Shown piece by piece: positions 25,135-34,162 of a stretch of 64,000 nt of DNA. This DNA comes from Streptomyces sp. A0642. Lineage in GTDB: Bacteria > Actinomycetota > Actinomycetes > Streptomycetales > Streptomycetaceae. The notes under the pieces were generated by a model. It was not told the DNA's origin and searched no databases. It saw only the letters and a program-made list of their open reading frames with translations. Each line of letters opens with the position of its first letter. The first letter of the stretch is position 1. The translations under genes and the position numbers were made by a program. The DNA lies in NCBI RefSeq assembly GCF_004795105.1, contig NZ_SSBL01000006.1, positions 310,001-374,000 of the forward strand, written 5' to 3'.

Positions 25135-26934
25135 ATGAGCATGCGAAGAGCCCTTCGGGCTTTCGGCGTTGTCGGAGTGCTTATGGCGGGTTCGGTGGCC
25201 GGATTCGGCGGCCCGGCCTCGGCGGTCGCCTCGCCGGCGGCCGGTCAGTCCGCCGCAGAGGGCAGGGCATCGGCGGTCGCCGCGGCGCCGGCACTGCACG
25301 TGTCGGGCAGCCGCCTGGTCACCGGGTCCAATTCCACCTTCCGCCCCCTGGGTGTCAACCGGTCCGGCGGGGAGTTCGGCTGCGTCCAGGGCAAGGAGAT
25401 ATTCGACGGGCCGACGGACCAGGCGGCCGTCGACGCGATGAAGGCATGGAAGATCAACACTGTCCGGATCCCGCTGAACGAGGAGTGCTGGCTGGGCACC
25501 GGGGACTTACCTCCGACAGCGCCCAGCGCGGCGGCGTACCAGCAGGCGGTCAAGACCTACGCGGACCTCCTGGTGGCCAACGGCATCAACGTGATCCTCG
25601 ACCTGCACTGGACTTGGGGCGAGTACACCGGCCCCGGCGGAGGCTGCCCGGACGTCACGGCCACCTGTCAGAAGCCGATGCCGGACGCGCGCTACACCCC
25701 CACCTTCTGGTCCGAGGTGGCCACGATGTTCAAGGGGAACGGAGCGGTCGTCTTCGACCTGTTCAACGAGCCGTACCCGGACGCGGCAAACAACTGGTCC
25801 GACGCCACGGCCGCATGGACCTGCCTGCGCGACGGCGGCACCTGCGCCGGGATCACCTACCCGGTCGCCGGCATGCAGACCCTCGTCAACGCGGTACGCG
25901 CCACCGGTGCCACCAACGTGATCATGACGGGCGGTCTGGAGTGGACGAACAACCTGAGTCGGTGGCTGGAATTCAAACCGGCGGACCCCACCGGCAATCT
26001 GATGGCCTCATGGCACTCCTACAACTTCAACGGCTGCGTGACCACCTCGTGCTGGGACAGCACCATCGGAGCGGTCGCCGCCCAGGTGCCGGTCCAGGCC
26101 GGCGAGATCGGTCAGAACACCTGCGCCCATGACTACATCGACCAGGTGATGGCCTGGGCGGACGCCAACAAGGTCGGGTACACGGCCTGGACCTGGAACC
26201 CCTGGGGTTGCAGCGGTGGCAATGTGCTCATCGAGGACTGGAACGGCACACCGACCAGCACCTACGGTGAGGGGTTCAAGGCGCACCTGCTCAGCCAGAC
26301 CCCCGGTGATCCCGGCGGTGACAACGCTGCGCCCACCGCTCCGGGGACTCCCACCGCCTCCGAGGTGACGGCCACCTCCGTGACCTTGAGCTGGGCGGCC
26401 GCCACGGACAACGTGGGCGTCACCGGCTACGACGTCGTCCGTGTCGCCGGCGGCACCGAGACGCAGGTGGCCGGCTCGGCGTCCAACCGGGCCACGGTCA
26501 CAGGGCTGTCCGGCAACACGGCCTACACCTTCGCCGTTTACGCCAAGGACGAGGCCGGCAACCGCTCCACCCGTTCGGCCACCGTTACCGTTACCACTAC
26601 CGGCACCCCGGCGGGCACCTGCTCCGTCGGCTACCGCTTGGTGGGGGAGTGGGGAAGCGGCTTCCAGAGCGAGATCACCATCCACAACACCGGCGCCGCC
26701 GCTGTCAGCAACTGGAAGCTCGGCTTCACCTTCACCAACGGCCAGACCATCAACAACATGTGGGGCGGTACCCCCACCCAGACAGGTGGTTCCGTGAGCG
26801 TAATCCCCGCCTCCTACACCGACACCATCACCGCCGGCGGCTCCGTCACTCTCGGTTTCATCGCCAACAAGGGCGCCACGAACACTGCCCCGACCACCTT
26901 CACCCTCAGCGGCAGGCCCTGCACCACAGCCTGA
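25135..26934 (+). CDS. Secreted GH5 endo-beta-1,4-glucanase with Fn3 and CBM2
   Basis: A 599-aa cellulase. Residues 1-30 are a signal peptide (MSMRRALRAFGVVGVLMAGS ending PASA). The GH5 barrel covers about 52-390: acid/base Glu212 in FDLFNEPYPD, nucleophile Glu324 in VQAGEIGQN, with HWTWGEY and WTWNPWG lining the cleft. An Fn3 module follows (about 398-485), then a CBM2 carbohydrate module (about 495-599) with TCSVGYRLVGEWGSGFQSEI. It should cleave cellulose outside the cell. ATG 25135 follows GGGAG; CebR control is indicated by the operator upstream. Confidence 0.95.
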   Translation: MSMRRALRAFGVVGVLMAGSVAGFGGPASAVASPAAGQSAAEGRASAVAAAPALHVSGSRLVTGSNSTFRPLGVNRSGGEFGCVQGKEIFDGPTDQAAVDAMKAWKINTVRIPLNEECWLGTGDLPPTAPSAAAYQQAVKTYADLLVANGINVILDLHWTWGEYTGPGGGCPDVTATCQKPMPDARYTPTFWSEVATMFKGNGAVVFDLFNEPYPDAANNWSDATAAWTCLRDGGTCAGITYPVAGMQTLVNAVRATGATNVIMTGGLEWTNNLSRWLEFKPADPTGNLMASWHSYNFNGCVTTSCWDSTIGAVAAQVPVQAGEIGQNTCAHDYIDQVMAWADANKVGYTAWTWNPWGCSGGNVLIEDWNGTPTSTYGEGFKAHLLSQTPGDPGGDNAAPTAPGTPTASEVTATSVTLSWAAATDNVGVTGYDVVRVAGGTETQVAGSASNRATVTGLSGNTAYTFAVYAKDEAGNRSTRSATVTVTTTGTPAGTCSVGYRLVGEWGSGFQSEITIHNTGAAAVSNWKLGFTFTNGQTINNMWGGTPTQTGGSVSVIPASYTDTITAGGSVTLGFIANKGATNTAPTTFTLSGRPCTTA

Positions 26935-27037
26935 CCACAGCCGCTGCCCCGCAACCGACACCAGTGGCGTCCCCGCACCGCAGTGGCCCCACCGCAACCC
27001 CCGGAAACCCAGCCCGGCGGTGTCGGACAGGGAGCAC

Positions 27038-27070
27038 CCGCCGGCCCGGCCACAACCGCCGGGCCGGCGG
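27038..27070 (+). terminator. Hairpin after the cellulase gene
   Basis: Bases 27038-27050 and 27058-27070 are perfect reverse complements (CCGCCGGCCCGGC arm), giving a 13-bp stem with a 7-base loop, about 100 bases after the stop codon. No U-tract. Confidence 0.6.
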
Positions 27071-27198
27071 CCATGTGGGGTGCCGAAACTGCAGCACGGC
27101 CGGGACGCGCACCACCGCCCGCTGGGCCGGCCGCGGGACTCCGGCGAGTTCGGTCCTGCGCGGCGTCACCCGCGGCAACCCACTCACCAGGTCAAACC

Positions 27199-27449
27199 GC
27201 GTCTACCTGCGTAGACGAGACGTCGCGTGCACCATTCCGGAGAAGGCCGACCAGGTCCGCAACCGCAAGAAGTTCGGCTCCCGAGGCGCCCGACCAGCCG
27301 AATTCTCCAAGGCCGACTACTAAAAGGGCGCGGCGGAATGCGGAGACAACCGGCTGAAGCGCCACCGAGCCGTCGCCACGCGATAGGACGAGCTCGCCGT
27401 CCGTTACGAAACAACCATGCTCGTCGCCGCCATCAAGGAGTGGCTGTGA
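27199..27449 (+). pseudogene. IS5-family transposase C-terminal relic
   Basis: One forward frame gives CTIPEKADQVRNRKKFGSRG, ARPAEFSKADY, a TAA, then CGDNRLKRHRAVATR, a TAG, and ELAVRYETTMLVAAIKEWL with the natural stop at 27449. Two nonsense codons in an otherwise aligned frame show decay by point mutation. Confidence 0.8.
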
Positions 27450-27588
27450 CCAGCAGCCGTCCCAGCACCCATAGGGCCTGTCCGGTTGGTCCTCCCGGAG
27501 TCCCATCGAGTCGGACGCGGGTCATGGGCCAACCGAGTCGTGGGGCTCGACCCCCCGGAAGCGTTCGGCAACGACAAGAGTGACGTCA

Positions 27589-27783
27589 TCAATGACCGGG
27601 GTGCGTCCCCAGGTGTGGGTCGTGCGCGTCGGGTTGAACTGGTCTCGGCCTCGGCGAGTGCTCCGGCCAAGAGGGCAGGAGTGGCTCAATCAGCGCCCAC
27701 AAGTCGTCGTCCCCGATCCACGACCGCGTACCCACACCCTCACGAACGGCCGGATCTTCATACCGGTGACGGCCAACCAGCAC
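27589..27783 (-). pseudogene. IS5-family transposase N-terminal relic
   Basis: The reverse strand reads WIGDDDLWALIEPLLPSWPE then HSPRPRPV, the typical start of an IS5-type transposase, before falling out of frame. Orientation is opposite to the relic at 27199-27449, so they come from different copies. Confidence 0.65.
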
Positions 27784-28451
27784 GTTTCACCGAGTTCGGG
27801 ATACTGGCGGTGCACCGGGAGAAAGCCCGCCGAAGCACGTCGCTCGGTTGTCTGCGTGCTTTGCCATCGCTCGGTTCGCAGATCCCCAGTCGGGAGAGGT
27901 GTGCGAAGTGGGGCGTGTGTGACGTGGTGGTTCGGCAGACGCTCCTGTGAACCTCGCTCTCTCACGCGATTGAGGATCAGGTGGGCGGCAAAGAGTGCAG
28001 AACGGCCGTTACGAAGATTGCGTGGGCCGGACGAGTGGTGCGCCGGTTGCGTCCTGGGGCGTGCACCGGCGTATGGAAGGGCTTGCTCTTGATCGTTGAA
28101 GGGGCGGGTGCAGCGGTCAGTGAATGTCAGGGCCGCGTCCGCTGCATATGCGTGCCGGTTGCAGGTGAGAGTTGCGGAAATGTCCGTAATTGGTAACCGG
28201 GCCGGGTATCGGTTCCGCAGCCCGGGTGTGGGGCGCAATGTCCGCCGTCGTGCGCGCCTTGGTGAGAGAACTGCGGCCACGGTCCCCCGGGGTGTGATGA
28301 GGGGGTGGTGCTCACGCGCGCAGCTCTCGCAGGAGCTTTAGTAGCTGTTGCCTTTCCGGTCTTGAGGGCTGCGTTTCCGCTGTTCAGGCATGGGGTCGGC
28401 GGTCTCGGGGAGTGGTGACGTGTCGTGTCGTCGCTCTGTTGGAGGTCGGGG
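27784..28451. other. Region without supported genes
   Basis: About 670 bases, somewhat less GC-rich than surrounding genes. Overlapping frames on both strands resemble nothing known. It may be the decayed body of an insertion element. Confidence 0.4.
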
Positions 28452-28973
28452 ATGCCGTCGGTCGTGGGGCTGCTGGAAGAGCGGGAGCTGACCGCTCGCC
28501 GTCGTGTGAACATGCTGCGGGAGGAGGCGGACCGGATCCAGGCCGAGCTGGTCATGGCCGAGCGGGAGTTGAACGAGTGGGTCATCGCCCGTTCACACGT
28601 CGGCGACGTGCTGTCCCCGGGCGACGTCGCCGGCCCGGGCGCCGCCGAGGAGCCGCCCGCGCTGCCTGCATCTTCGGAGGCGGCGAAGCCGAAATCGGTG
28701 ATCCCGGTGTGGCGTGCGGGCCTGGCCCAGTCAGCACTGTCGGCGGAATACCAGCGCATCGTGCAAGCTCTCGCGGACCGCAACCGGCTCGGCCAGGGCC
28801 CGCTGACCTGCCAGGAGATGGCCGCCTGCTTCGGCCTGGACCCGGTACCCGCGAAGATCGAGGCGCTGCGGGCGAAGGCGAAACGGTTGACAGCGCGCGG
28901 GTGGCTCGCCGAGCCGACGCCGGGCCGCTTCACGCTCGGGAAGGCCGCGGCCGGGCCAGGCGGCGGGTCATGA
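28452..28973 (+). CDS. Conserved coiled-coil protein, Streptomyces-specific, often near transposons
   Basis: A 173-aa protein. Residues 1-50 form a coiled coil (ERELTARRRVNMLREEADRI). A flexible Ala/Pro region follows. The C-terminal half, YQRIVQALADRNRLGQGPLT with MAACFGLDPVPAKIEALRAK and LTARGWLAEPTPGRFTL, looks like a winged helix. From memory, similar proteins are frequent in Streptomyces beside insertion sequences; the role is unknown. ATG 28452 has GGAGG six bases before it. Confidence 0.7.
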   Translation: MPSVVGLLEERELTARRRVNMLREEADRIQAELVMAERELNEWVIARSHVGDVLSPGDVAGPGAAEEPPALPASSEAAKPKSVIPVWRAGLAQSALSAEYQRIVQALADRNRLGQGPLTCQEMAACFGLDPVPAKIEALRAKAKRLTARGWLAEPTPGRFTLGKAAAGPGGGS

Positions 28974-29346
28974 GCAGGGTCATTGACCAGTGGACCATCG
29001 CAGCGGCCGCACCACCGCCCACTCCGCATCGGACATATCCGTCGGGTAGCGGCGCGCACGCACCCCATGGTCGGCGGCGTTCCCGAACCGTGCCAGGCAG
29101 TCACACGCGAGAGTGGCCGAAGTGGACCTCGCTCCCACGATGCCGTAGAACTGCGGCAACAGGGCCTCCCGGAACGCTCTTTGGCGTAGACACCCTTTGA
29201 GCTACCAAGAGGCCTTGCTTTCATGCACGACTGTCGTCGCACTCACTCGATCGAGACTCCCGTACGACTGGCATCCTCAAGAGCTGACCGGCACCGGTCA
29301 CTGAGCTCGTCAGTCAAGGTCGCGGGCCGGGTTCAGTGGGTAGTGG
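28974..29346. other. Region without supported genes
   Basis: About 370 bases between the coiled-coil gene and a convergent zinc-ribbon gene. No hairpin, repeat or protein was recognised. Confidence 0.4.
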
Positions 29347-29556
29347 TCATCGCCGGAAGAGCTGAGGGTAGGGACAGGCGTCCAAGGGCTCCGCAGGCTG
29401 GTCCGCCCAGTGCCACCAGATGTGACTCGCCGGGCACTTCCAGGCATGTCGGCACACGCGCTGCTGGTCCTCGTCACGGAGAGACAGGACCAGGCCCAGA
29501 CTCCTCAGCGGTTGCCCGCAGTCGGGGCAGGTCAGCGGCTCGGGAGTATGGTCCAC
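29347..29556 (-). CDS. Small zinc-ribbon protein
   Basis: A 69-aa protein: PEPLTCPDCGQPLRSLGLVL, RVCRHAWKCPASHIWWHWAD and LDACPYPQLF. Two Cys pairs (CPDC and the C/H/C group in VCRHAWKC) can hold one zinc. Similar short proteins occur in Streptomyces without known role. Start GTG 29556 has no ribosome site, but TAGCCT lies seven bases before it, so the transcript may be leaderless. Confidence 0.6.
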   Translation of the reverse strand: MDHTPEPLTCPDCGQPLRSLGLVLSLRDEDQQRVCRHAWKCPASHIWWHWADQPAEPLDACPYPQLFRR

Positions 29557-30157
29557 GGCGCACAGGCTAGCTCACCCGATCCGGACTCCCGTTCGACCAG
29601 CACTCCTCAAGATCGAAACGACAACAGTCACTTAGGTGTCCTAGGCAGGGAAGGAATCGGAAGGGGTCAGAGCTACGCCTTCCTGTATGCGGCAGCCGTT
29701 CAGGTCGACCCGCAGCAGCTCCGCGTCCATCTGGGGTGCCGATGAGGACGAGGTCCTGCGTATAAGGGCTGGTGGGGTCACGAGCAGAGGAAGGGCTCGA
29801 AGCGAGCCGTCGAACCGGACTGCACCACAGTCCCGTCACCCGGGGCCGGCTGGCGAGGGTGAAGAAGCCCTGGGACCTGAGGGCCTGCCCGTAGGTGCCG
29901 CTGCCCGCTGTTCCGTCTCCAGCGTCCAAACCGTCCGGGGTGGAAGGACCTTCCGGAGCAGAGGACGGCCGAGGAGATGACGTACTGAACAATTTTTCGA
30001 AGGGGTGCGTGAACGCCGTGTCGCCGGGCACAAGGGCTATCGCACGAGGTCCTGGCATTCGGAGCTGGTCGGGATCTACCCACCAAGGGACGAACTCGGG
30101 CCCTTGTGAAGCTCATACGCACACGCGCCTGAGCCGGAATTGACGATGGAGTTTAAA
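29557..30157. other. Region without supported genes
   Basis: About 600 bases. Reverse-strand frames contain phrases such as GQALRSQGFFTLASRPRVTG and SPYTQDLVLIGTPDGR that look like coding remnants, but I cannot assign them. Confidence 0.4.
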
Positions 30158-30313
30158 ATGATCATTCTTGGGCTTATTCTGCTGATTATCGGCCTGCTTG
30201 TCGGCATGGGTCTGCTGACGACGATCGGTGGCATCCTCATTCTGGTTGGCGTCATCCTGTGGATCCTGGGTGCGACCGGTCGTGCGGTCGGTGGACGCAA
30301 GCACTTCTTCTAA
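30158..30313 (+). CDS. DUF6131-like small membrane protein
   Basis: A 51-aa protein made mainly of two hydrophobic helices: MIILGLILLIIGLLVGMGLL and GGILILVGVILWILGATG, ending GRKHFF. ATG 30158 follows GATGGAG. Such proteins are widespread in actinobacteria, probably membrane-resident; function unknown. Confidence 0.8.
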   Translation: MIILGLILLIIGLLVGMGLLTTIGGILILVGVILWILGATGRAVGGRKHFF

Positions 30314-30465
30314 AGTCAGGGTGGCTTAACCACTCTCTGCGACGAGTGACGTGTCCACGGCTCTCTCCGCGTCGGAAAATCCACATCGTGGGGAGATTCT
30401 GGACCACTCGAGGCCGGGACGAGGTGAGAGCCCGGCCAGAGAGACAAGACAGGGGGGAACCCCGT

Positions 30466-30491
30466 GGGCGGGGCCATGCGTTGCCCCGCCC
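30466..30491. terminator. Strong hairpin downstream of the small membrane protein gene
   Basis: GGGCGGGGC and GCCCCGCCC form a 9-bp stem with an 8-base loop. It may end transcription from either side (the small membrane protein or the Rrf2 relic). Confidence 0.45.
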
Positions 30492-30539
30492 TGTCTCGTC
30501 GGCGAGGAGTTTGCCCTGAGCCGGGCTCTGCCCGCCGGT

Positions 30540-30960
30540 CGTCGAGCGCAGAGCCTCATCGCGGGATTCGCGTGTACCGGGGCGGCGAGTTCGCGGCGCC
30601 ACGCCAGCTCGGCCCGGTGCATGGCGGTGGTGACGCCGCAGGCCCGTCGGAACTCCCCGGCGCGCGCGTCCGCTCCCTCGCCCCGTTGACGGATTTCGTT
30701 GCAGCGGAAGGCATCGGCGGGGGCCCTCGATAGCGGTGACGACGTCCATGAGCGTGATGCGCTCGGGGAGCCTGGCCAACTGGAAGCCGCCGCGGGCCCC
30801 CGGCGTCGAACTCAGGATGCCGGCCCTGACCAGTGCCTGCAGCCTCTTGCTGAGATATGCCTGGGGCAGGTCGAACCAGGCCGCCAGGCTGGCAGTGGCG
30901 TCTCTCTGCGTCTCCGCGGTGACGCAGAGAGACGCTCGCCCCGGTAGAAGCATCCCGAAG
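30540..30960 (-). pseudogene. Rrf2-family regulator, truncated and frameshifted
   Basis: The reverse strand encodes DLPQAYLSKRLQALVRAGIL, SSTPGARGGFQLARLPERIT and LMDVVTAIEGP, the Rrf2 winged helix. After a frameshift near 30728 another frame continues FRCNEIRQRGEGA and CGVTTAMHRAELAWRRELAA, the normal C-terminal part. The N-terminal start is lost at a perfect inverted repeat (30898-30935). Confidence 0.75.
30898..30935. repeat. Perfect 15-bp inverted repeat at a gene breakpoint
   Basis: GCGTCTCTCTGCGTC (30898-30912) and its exact reverse complement (30921-30935) flank eight bases. It sits where Rrf2 homology ends and before a DsbA-like fragment begins, so it may mark a recombination joint. 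Confidence 0.7.
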
Positions 30961-30994
30961 CCCGACACCACCACCAGTGCGCCAGGGCGCGGAC

Positions 30995-31365
30995 GGCGCT
31001 TCCCGGCATTACAGCTCATCGGCCGGACGGTCTCCGGCGCCGTCACTACCGCACGCCTGCTGAAGCTCGCCGATGAAGTTCCCGGCCTGCGCGACGACGC
31101 CTTCGACCAGGCCGTCAAAACCATGAAGTACCGCTCGTTCGTCACCGCTTCCCAGAGCGCATACGAGCACACCGGCGACGATCCGATCGGCCCCGGCACA
31201 CCCACTGTCATCGTGAACGGGCACAACATCGACGGCAGCCTGTACGGCGTCAACTTCGACCCGAAGGTGTTCGGACTCCTGATCCGCGACCTTCACGCAC
31301 GCCCGGGTGCATGGGAGCTGGAATACGAACCTCTCAAGAAGAGACTCGATGCCACCGAGTCCTGA
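30995..31365 (+). pseudogene. DsbA-like thioredoxin-fold oxidoreductase, C-terminal fragment
   Basis: The forward frame reads ARLLKLADEVPGLRDDAFDQ, TMKYRSFVTASQSAYEHTG and PGTPTVIVNGHNIDGSLYG, the helical insert and cis-Pro strand of DsbA/FrnE-type proteins. The N-terminal part with the CxxC centre is missing, so it cannot act as a dithiol oxidase. The stop at 31365 looks natural. Confidence 0.6.
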
Positions 31366-31593
31366 ACGGGAGTCCCGGGCGAACGCTGTCTATACGCTGC
31401 CAGCACCGTAGAAACGTGCACCCTGACCGTGCAGCAACCATTCTGAGCAGGGTGGGGCGCGTTTTTCTGGTCGCGCCCTACCTTGCTCAGCGCGACGACG
31501 CCGGGGCGCTGCTGCCAGCAAGTGGACCGAACCCGTCACTCGGGAATCCCTCAGGTCAGCCGTTCACGTCAGAGCCGTACCGCAGGCGCGCAT

Positions 31594-31893
31594 TCACAGC
31601 TGCTGGATCTCATCCGGTCGCCAGGGGTGCTGGCCTCGTACCTTCGACCAGCTCAACCCATGGATCCCGACGGGGGCGAGTACGGACGGCGCGCCAGCCG
31701 CGTCCTGCCGGGGTTTGTGGAAGCGAGCCAAAATCTCCCTGCCCGCCACACGATCGCGGCAGTGCTGCCCTACAGGAACGTGACACTTCGGACAAGCGAC
31801 CTGCGCGCAGGCGTTCCACGCCTGACGTTGCGCGGCACGCACTGCCTGCGGATCGCGTCCGCTGCCCGCCGAGGTGAAGACGAAAGGGTGCAT
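31594..31893 (-). CDS. Small zinc-finger protein
   Basis: About 99 aa. AWNACAQVACPKCHVPVGQH followed by CRDRVAGREILARFHKPR matches the CPxC-x5-GxxC-xnH finger seen in small actinobacterial and phage proteins. The start is uncertain; the frame is open to 31938. Its 5' part overlaps, on the same strand in another frame, the 3' end of the next annotated gene, so one of the two is damaged. Confidence 0.5.
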   Translation of the reverse strand: MHPFVFTSAGSGRDPQAVRAAQRQAWNACAQVACPKCHVPVGQHCRDRVAGREILARFHKPRQDAAGAPSVLAPVGIHGLSWSKVRGQHPWRPDEIQQL

Positions 31894-32642
31894 CCACCGA
31901 GGGTGGCAGCCCGGCCGCCGTTGCGAAGCAGATACCAAGAATATGTGCGGGCGCCCGGCTGCTCGAACACAACGGGTCGTTCGGACAGGGAAAGCCGCAC
32001 CCGGCGCGGGTCTACAACAGCCTCCTCGGCGGCAAGGACAACTACGCTATCGAAGACGACGGTACTGAACCGGGTGAGCTGACCGGGTTGGCCACTACGA
32101 TTCAGCGTGGCCGGCGAGCTGTCGACCAGTGCTCCTCGAACTCGGCTCCGGCTGATCTCTTCTCTTGAGAGCCCAGGGTCGAAGAGGTCCACGATCGGTG
32201 GGTTGAACGGCCAATCGTCAGGGCCACTGCGCACGGCGGTTCCGTCCTCGGCCAGCTCCACTTGGCGAATCCGACGCCCATCGGACCCCGCCTCCATCAG
32301 ATAGACGACCGGTTCATCGACCTCCTCGTCCCAGCGACGCCGCAGAAATACGACGTCCCTCTCTGCAAGCGCACCGAAGCCTTCACGCCCACGCTGGGCG
32401 TCACGCTGGGCGCGCAGACCATCCAGTCCAGGAGGCATCCGAGGACCGTCGATGTCGACTTCCTCCAAGCCCTCATCCTGAGACCGGGCCACAGCGTCCG
32501 GGTCGGTGACCACCTCAACCCAGGCGAACGTTTCGAGAACCTCCCGCTTGGAACGCGCTCGGACCCACCACCATGAACCGCCCATCCCGTAGTCGTGCAG
32601 AACGAGGAAGGGGCGCTTGGGCGCGTCAGCGTTGTCGGTCAT
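31770..32642 (-). CDS. Hypothetical protein, probably with an aberrant C-terminus
   Basis: A 290-aa frame from ATG 32642. Residues 1-175 look genuinely coding (FLVLHDYGMGGSWWWVRARS, PVVYLMEAGSDGRRIRQVEL, DDWPFNPPIVDLFDPGLS) and resemble a conserved Streptomyces hypothetical. Beyond about residue 185 the frame runs antisense through a methyltransferase relic and is probably readthrough after loss of the real stop. Function unknown. Confidence 0.55.
   Translation of the reverse strand: MTDNADAPKRPFLVLHDYGMGGSWWWVRARSKREVLETFAWVEVVTDPDAVARSQDEGLEEVDIDGPRMPPGLDGLRAQRDAQRGREGFGALAERDVVFLRRRWDEEVDEPVVYLMEAGSDGRRIRQVELAEDGTAVRSGPDDWPFNPPIVDLFDPGLSREEISRSRVRGALVDSSPATLNRSGQPGQLTRFSTVVFDSVVVLAAEEAVVDPRRVRLSLSERPVVFEQPGARTYSWYLLRNGGRAATLGGCTLSSSPRRAADAIRRQCVPRNVRRGTPARRSLVRSVTFL
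31990..32090 (+). pseudogene. SAM-dependent methyltransferase (PF04672-type) fragment
   Basis: The forward strand encodes KPHPARVYNSLLGGKDNYAIE, nearly the invariant start of this Streptomyces methyltransferase family (PARVYDYLLGGKDNY). Nothing else of the roughly 270-aa enzyme remains. Confidence 0.6.
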
Positions 32643-32655
32643 CAAGGCTGAGACT

Positions 32656-32670
32656 AACAACGGCTAACAC
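32656..32670. repeat. Left copy of a 14-base inverted motif
   Basis: AACAACGGCTAACAC here is the inverse of GTGTTAGCTGTTGT at 34163-34176, with one mismatch. The pair encloses the SUKH gene and the IS5 element. It also lies just upstream of ATG 32642, so it could instead be a promoter element. Confidence 0.4.
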
Positions 32671-32695
32671 AAAGAAGTGCTGGACCGGCTCGTTT

Positions 32696-33226
32696 CTATA
32701 GGTGGCCCGGCTCGTTGGTGGCGATGAACCGTGTCAGGGCCTGCTCCAGCAATTCAAGAAACTGCCGCAGGTCAACGGCCATGCGGTCGAGTTCGGGTTC
32801 GTCCAAGGAAGCCGTTCGTGTCCGGTAGACCGTCCCGCCTGGGGCAACGACATAGGACTGGCCGCCGCCGTTCGAACCGATGACAAGGCCGGAGGGTCTC
32901 GGGTCCGCACTTGCAGTGACATCGGCGCGCTCCGCAAGCTGCAGAAGGACATCCGCTGCCGGGGCGACGAAGTAGCCATTGCCGACGTCCGCCCAGGTGG
33001 CATCACCGATGCTGCCGTAGAAGGTGATCAGGTCAGCAGGGGCAGTTCCCGCGCGGGCAAGCAGGCGAGCTGCGGCCTGATCGTCGTGGTCGGCTGGCCG
33101 GACCTCGTTAGTCCCCGGGGGAAAACCGTGCTGGCGCTCGAAGTCGACGGTCATGACCTTCAGGGCCTCTGAGACCCTGCTCATCCATGAAGCCAGCCAA
33201 GCGCGCGAAAGCGATCGGTCACTCAT
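32696..33226 (-). CDS. SUKH (SMI1/KNR4) family protein, possible immunity protein
   Basis: A 176-aa soluble protein. ADLITFYGSIGDATWADVGN and GYFVAPAADVLLQL carry the SMI1/KNR4 core, where an acidic or aromatic residue follows a Gly turn. Members in bacteria are mostly immunity proteins against polymorphic toxins. No toxin gene is adjacent, so it is an orphan here. ATG 33226 is a clear start. Confidence 0.7.
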   Translation of the reverse strand: MSDRSLSRAWLASWMSRVSEALKVMTVDFERQHGFPPGTNEVRPADHDDQAAARLLARAGTAPADLITFYGSIGDATWADVGNGYFVAPAADVLLQLAERADVTASADPRPSGLVIGSNGGGQSYVVAPGGTVYRTRTASLDEPELDRMAVDLRQFLELLEQALTRFIATNEPGHL

Positions 33227-33291
33227 GAGAGCGGATCATGACATGCGCCGCGGACATGCGCGTGGTGACCAGCGATCCTTGCTCTTCGAGG

Positions 33292-34136
33292 TCAACGCAA
33301 TGTCCTGAGCTGCCGGTGGGTGATGAGGCAGCAGGCGAGCTTGAGGAAGGCTTCATGGATGTCGGCTCGGCGTTCCCAGCGGATGCGAAGACGTTTGAAG
33401 CCGTGGAGCCAGGCAAAACTGCGCTCGACTACTCAGCGGTAGGTGCCCAGTCCCGTGCCGTGGAGGGTCCCGCGGCGGGCGATGGCTGGCACGATGCGGC
33501 GTTGTCGGACCTGGTCGCGGTAGATGTCGTGGTCGTAGCCGCGGTCGGCGAAGAGTGAATCCGGCTTGCGTCGCGGGTGCCCAACCCGGCCCCTGATGGG
33601 TCGGATGGCGTCGATCAGCGGCATGAGCTGGGTGACGTCGTTACGGTTGCCGCCGGTGAGGATCACGGCAAGCGGGGTGCCGTGTCCGTCGGTGATCAGG
33701 TGGTGTTTCGATCCGGCTCGGGCACGATCGACCGGACTCGGTCCCGTTTGCTCCCCCCTTTTATCGCTCGCACGTGGCTGGAGTCGACCACCGCCCGTGA
33801 CCAGTCGAGACGGGCCGCTGCGTTCAGCTCGGCGAGCAGAACTTCGTGCAGTTGCTGCCAGACACCGGCCTCGTTCCAGTCCCGCAGCCGGCGCCAGCAG
33901 GTCATGCCTGAGCCAAAGCCCAACTCCTGCGGCAGGTACTCCCATTGGATTCCGGTGTGCAGCACGAAGAGGATTCCGCACAGCACCTGTCGGTCCGGCA
34001 GAGGTCTGCGACCCGGGTGCCTGAACCGGCGTTCCTTGCGTGGTAGCAGCGGCTCGATCCGCTCCCACAGGTCATCCGACACGATCCACGGCGAAGCCCC
34101 CATGCCTGGACAACGCCGAACTCCTGACGCGGACAC
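33292..34136 (-). pseudogene. IS5-family (IS427-type) transposase, nonsense-inactivated
   Basis: ORF A (34136-33696) reads SDDLWERIEPLLPRKERRFR, GFGSGMTCWRRLRDW, VDSSHVRAIKGG. The A4G6 run near 33755 permits a -1 shift into ORF B: GPSPVDRARAGSKHHLITDG, FADRGYDHDIYR. A TGA at 33433-33435 then replaces the Trp of GTYRWVVERSFAW; downstream WLHGFKRLRIRW runs on to the natural stop at 33292. The frameshift is normal for this group; the nonsense codon is the lesion. Confidence 0.85.
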
Positions 34137-34162
34137 GGTCTGCAGAACCGAGCCACCTCATT

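Noticed and set aside
27690..28280. Reverse-strand frame of 196 codons
   Set aside because: No recognisable motif, weak codon bias, overlaps an IS5 relic in another frame.
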